A DNA stretch of 6,446 nucleotides from an uncultured Kouleothrix sp. (lineage in GTDB: Bacteria > Chloroflexota > Chloroflexia > Chloroflexales > Roseiflexaceae): the NCBI GenBank assembly GCA_937858455.1, contig CALLYN010000985.1, forward strand, positions 1 through 6,446, in the 5' to 3' direction. How positions within the stretch are numbered: the first letter of the stretch is position 1; every line of letters starts with the position of its first letter. Below are positions 6,372-6,446 of the stretch, in pieces. Below the pieces are notes generated by a model. It ran no database searches. It was not told the DNA's origin and was given only the letters and a program-made list of their open reading frames with translations. The position numbers were made by a program, and so were the translations under genes.

Positions 6372-6417
6372 AAAAGAAGTATCGGGGGCGGGAACGCCGC
6401 CCCCGATACTTCTTTTT
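6372..6417. terminator. Bidirectional intrinsic terminator after the adaptor gene
   Basis: Bases 6372-6391 pair perfectly with 6397-6416, a 20-bp stem closing a 5-nt loop (GAACG). The GC-rich top and the A-run on the left and T-run on the right make it a working terminator for both strands. It begins 18 nt after the adaptor stop, so it ends the RND-adaptor transcript. The two-way form suggests that a gene on the minus strand may converge from beyond the window. Confidence 0.92.
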
Positions 6418-6425
6418 AGAAAGCC

Positions 6426-6446
6426 CTGCCCGGCTTTGCCGGGCAG
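6426..6446. terminator. Second hairpin at the window edge, probable terminator (incomplete)
   Basis: CTGCCCGGC (6426-6434) pairs with GCCGGGCAG (6438-6446) around a TTT loop. The stem reaches the last base, and the left side (AAAGCC before it) suggests it may continue outside. An A-run precedes it on the plus strand, fitting a terminator for the opposite strand; any T-run downstream cannot be seen. Confidence 0.55.

Noticed and set aside
1..6446. Insertion sequence, tRNA, rRNA or CRISPR signals
   Set aside because: No transposase frame, terminal inverted repeats with target duplications, tRNA-like fold or repeat-spacer pattern was found by eye on either strand.

Overview
The window is GC-rich DNA that holds an efflux locus of four genes in two divergent transcription units, plus their shared control region and a terminator. 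The strongest hint of origin is the style of the proteins: a lipoprotein RND adaptor with a very long Ala/Gln-rich coiled coil, an RND pump with a compact docking region, and no TolC gene in view. This style fits a filamentous Chloroflexota bacterium (Roseiflexus/Kouleothrix-like). That assignment is inference from sequence style; no marker gene is present to prove it.

Layout. Positions 1-635 (minus strand) hold the first 211 codons of a major facilitator superfamily (MFS) transporter, cut by the window edge. Positions 643-1281 (minus) hold a TetR-family repressor; its stop lies 7 nt before the MFS start, so the two form an operon. Positions 1282-1605 are an AT-richer divergent control region. 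It has two back-to-back promoter candidates, each with a 17-nt spacer, and a 13-bp inverted repeat over the regulator's own -10 box. Positions 1606-4815 (plus) encode a full-length RND (AcrB/HAE-1-type) proton-driven pump with the complete proton-relay residues. A 102-nt gap follows, with a strong stem-loop. Positions 4918-6354 (plus) encode the partner membrane-fusion (adaptor) lipoprotein. Positions 6372-6417 form a near-ideal terminator with a 20-bp stem, and a second hairpin runs into the window end.

Working model. The TetR protein probably represses its own tetR-MFS operon and the RND-adaptor operon from the shared region, and is released by a substrate of one or both pumps. The RND trimer would take up substrate in exchange for protons, and the adaptor, anchored by its lipidated cysteine, would extend outward. 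No outer-membrane channel is visible, which would be expected if the host lacks a classical outer membrane. The system is a recognisable type rather than a new one. The most unusual parts are the adaptor's long, symmetrically kinked hairpin and the pairing of two different pump classes around one regulator.
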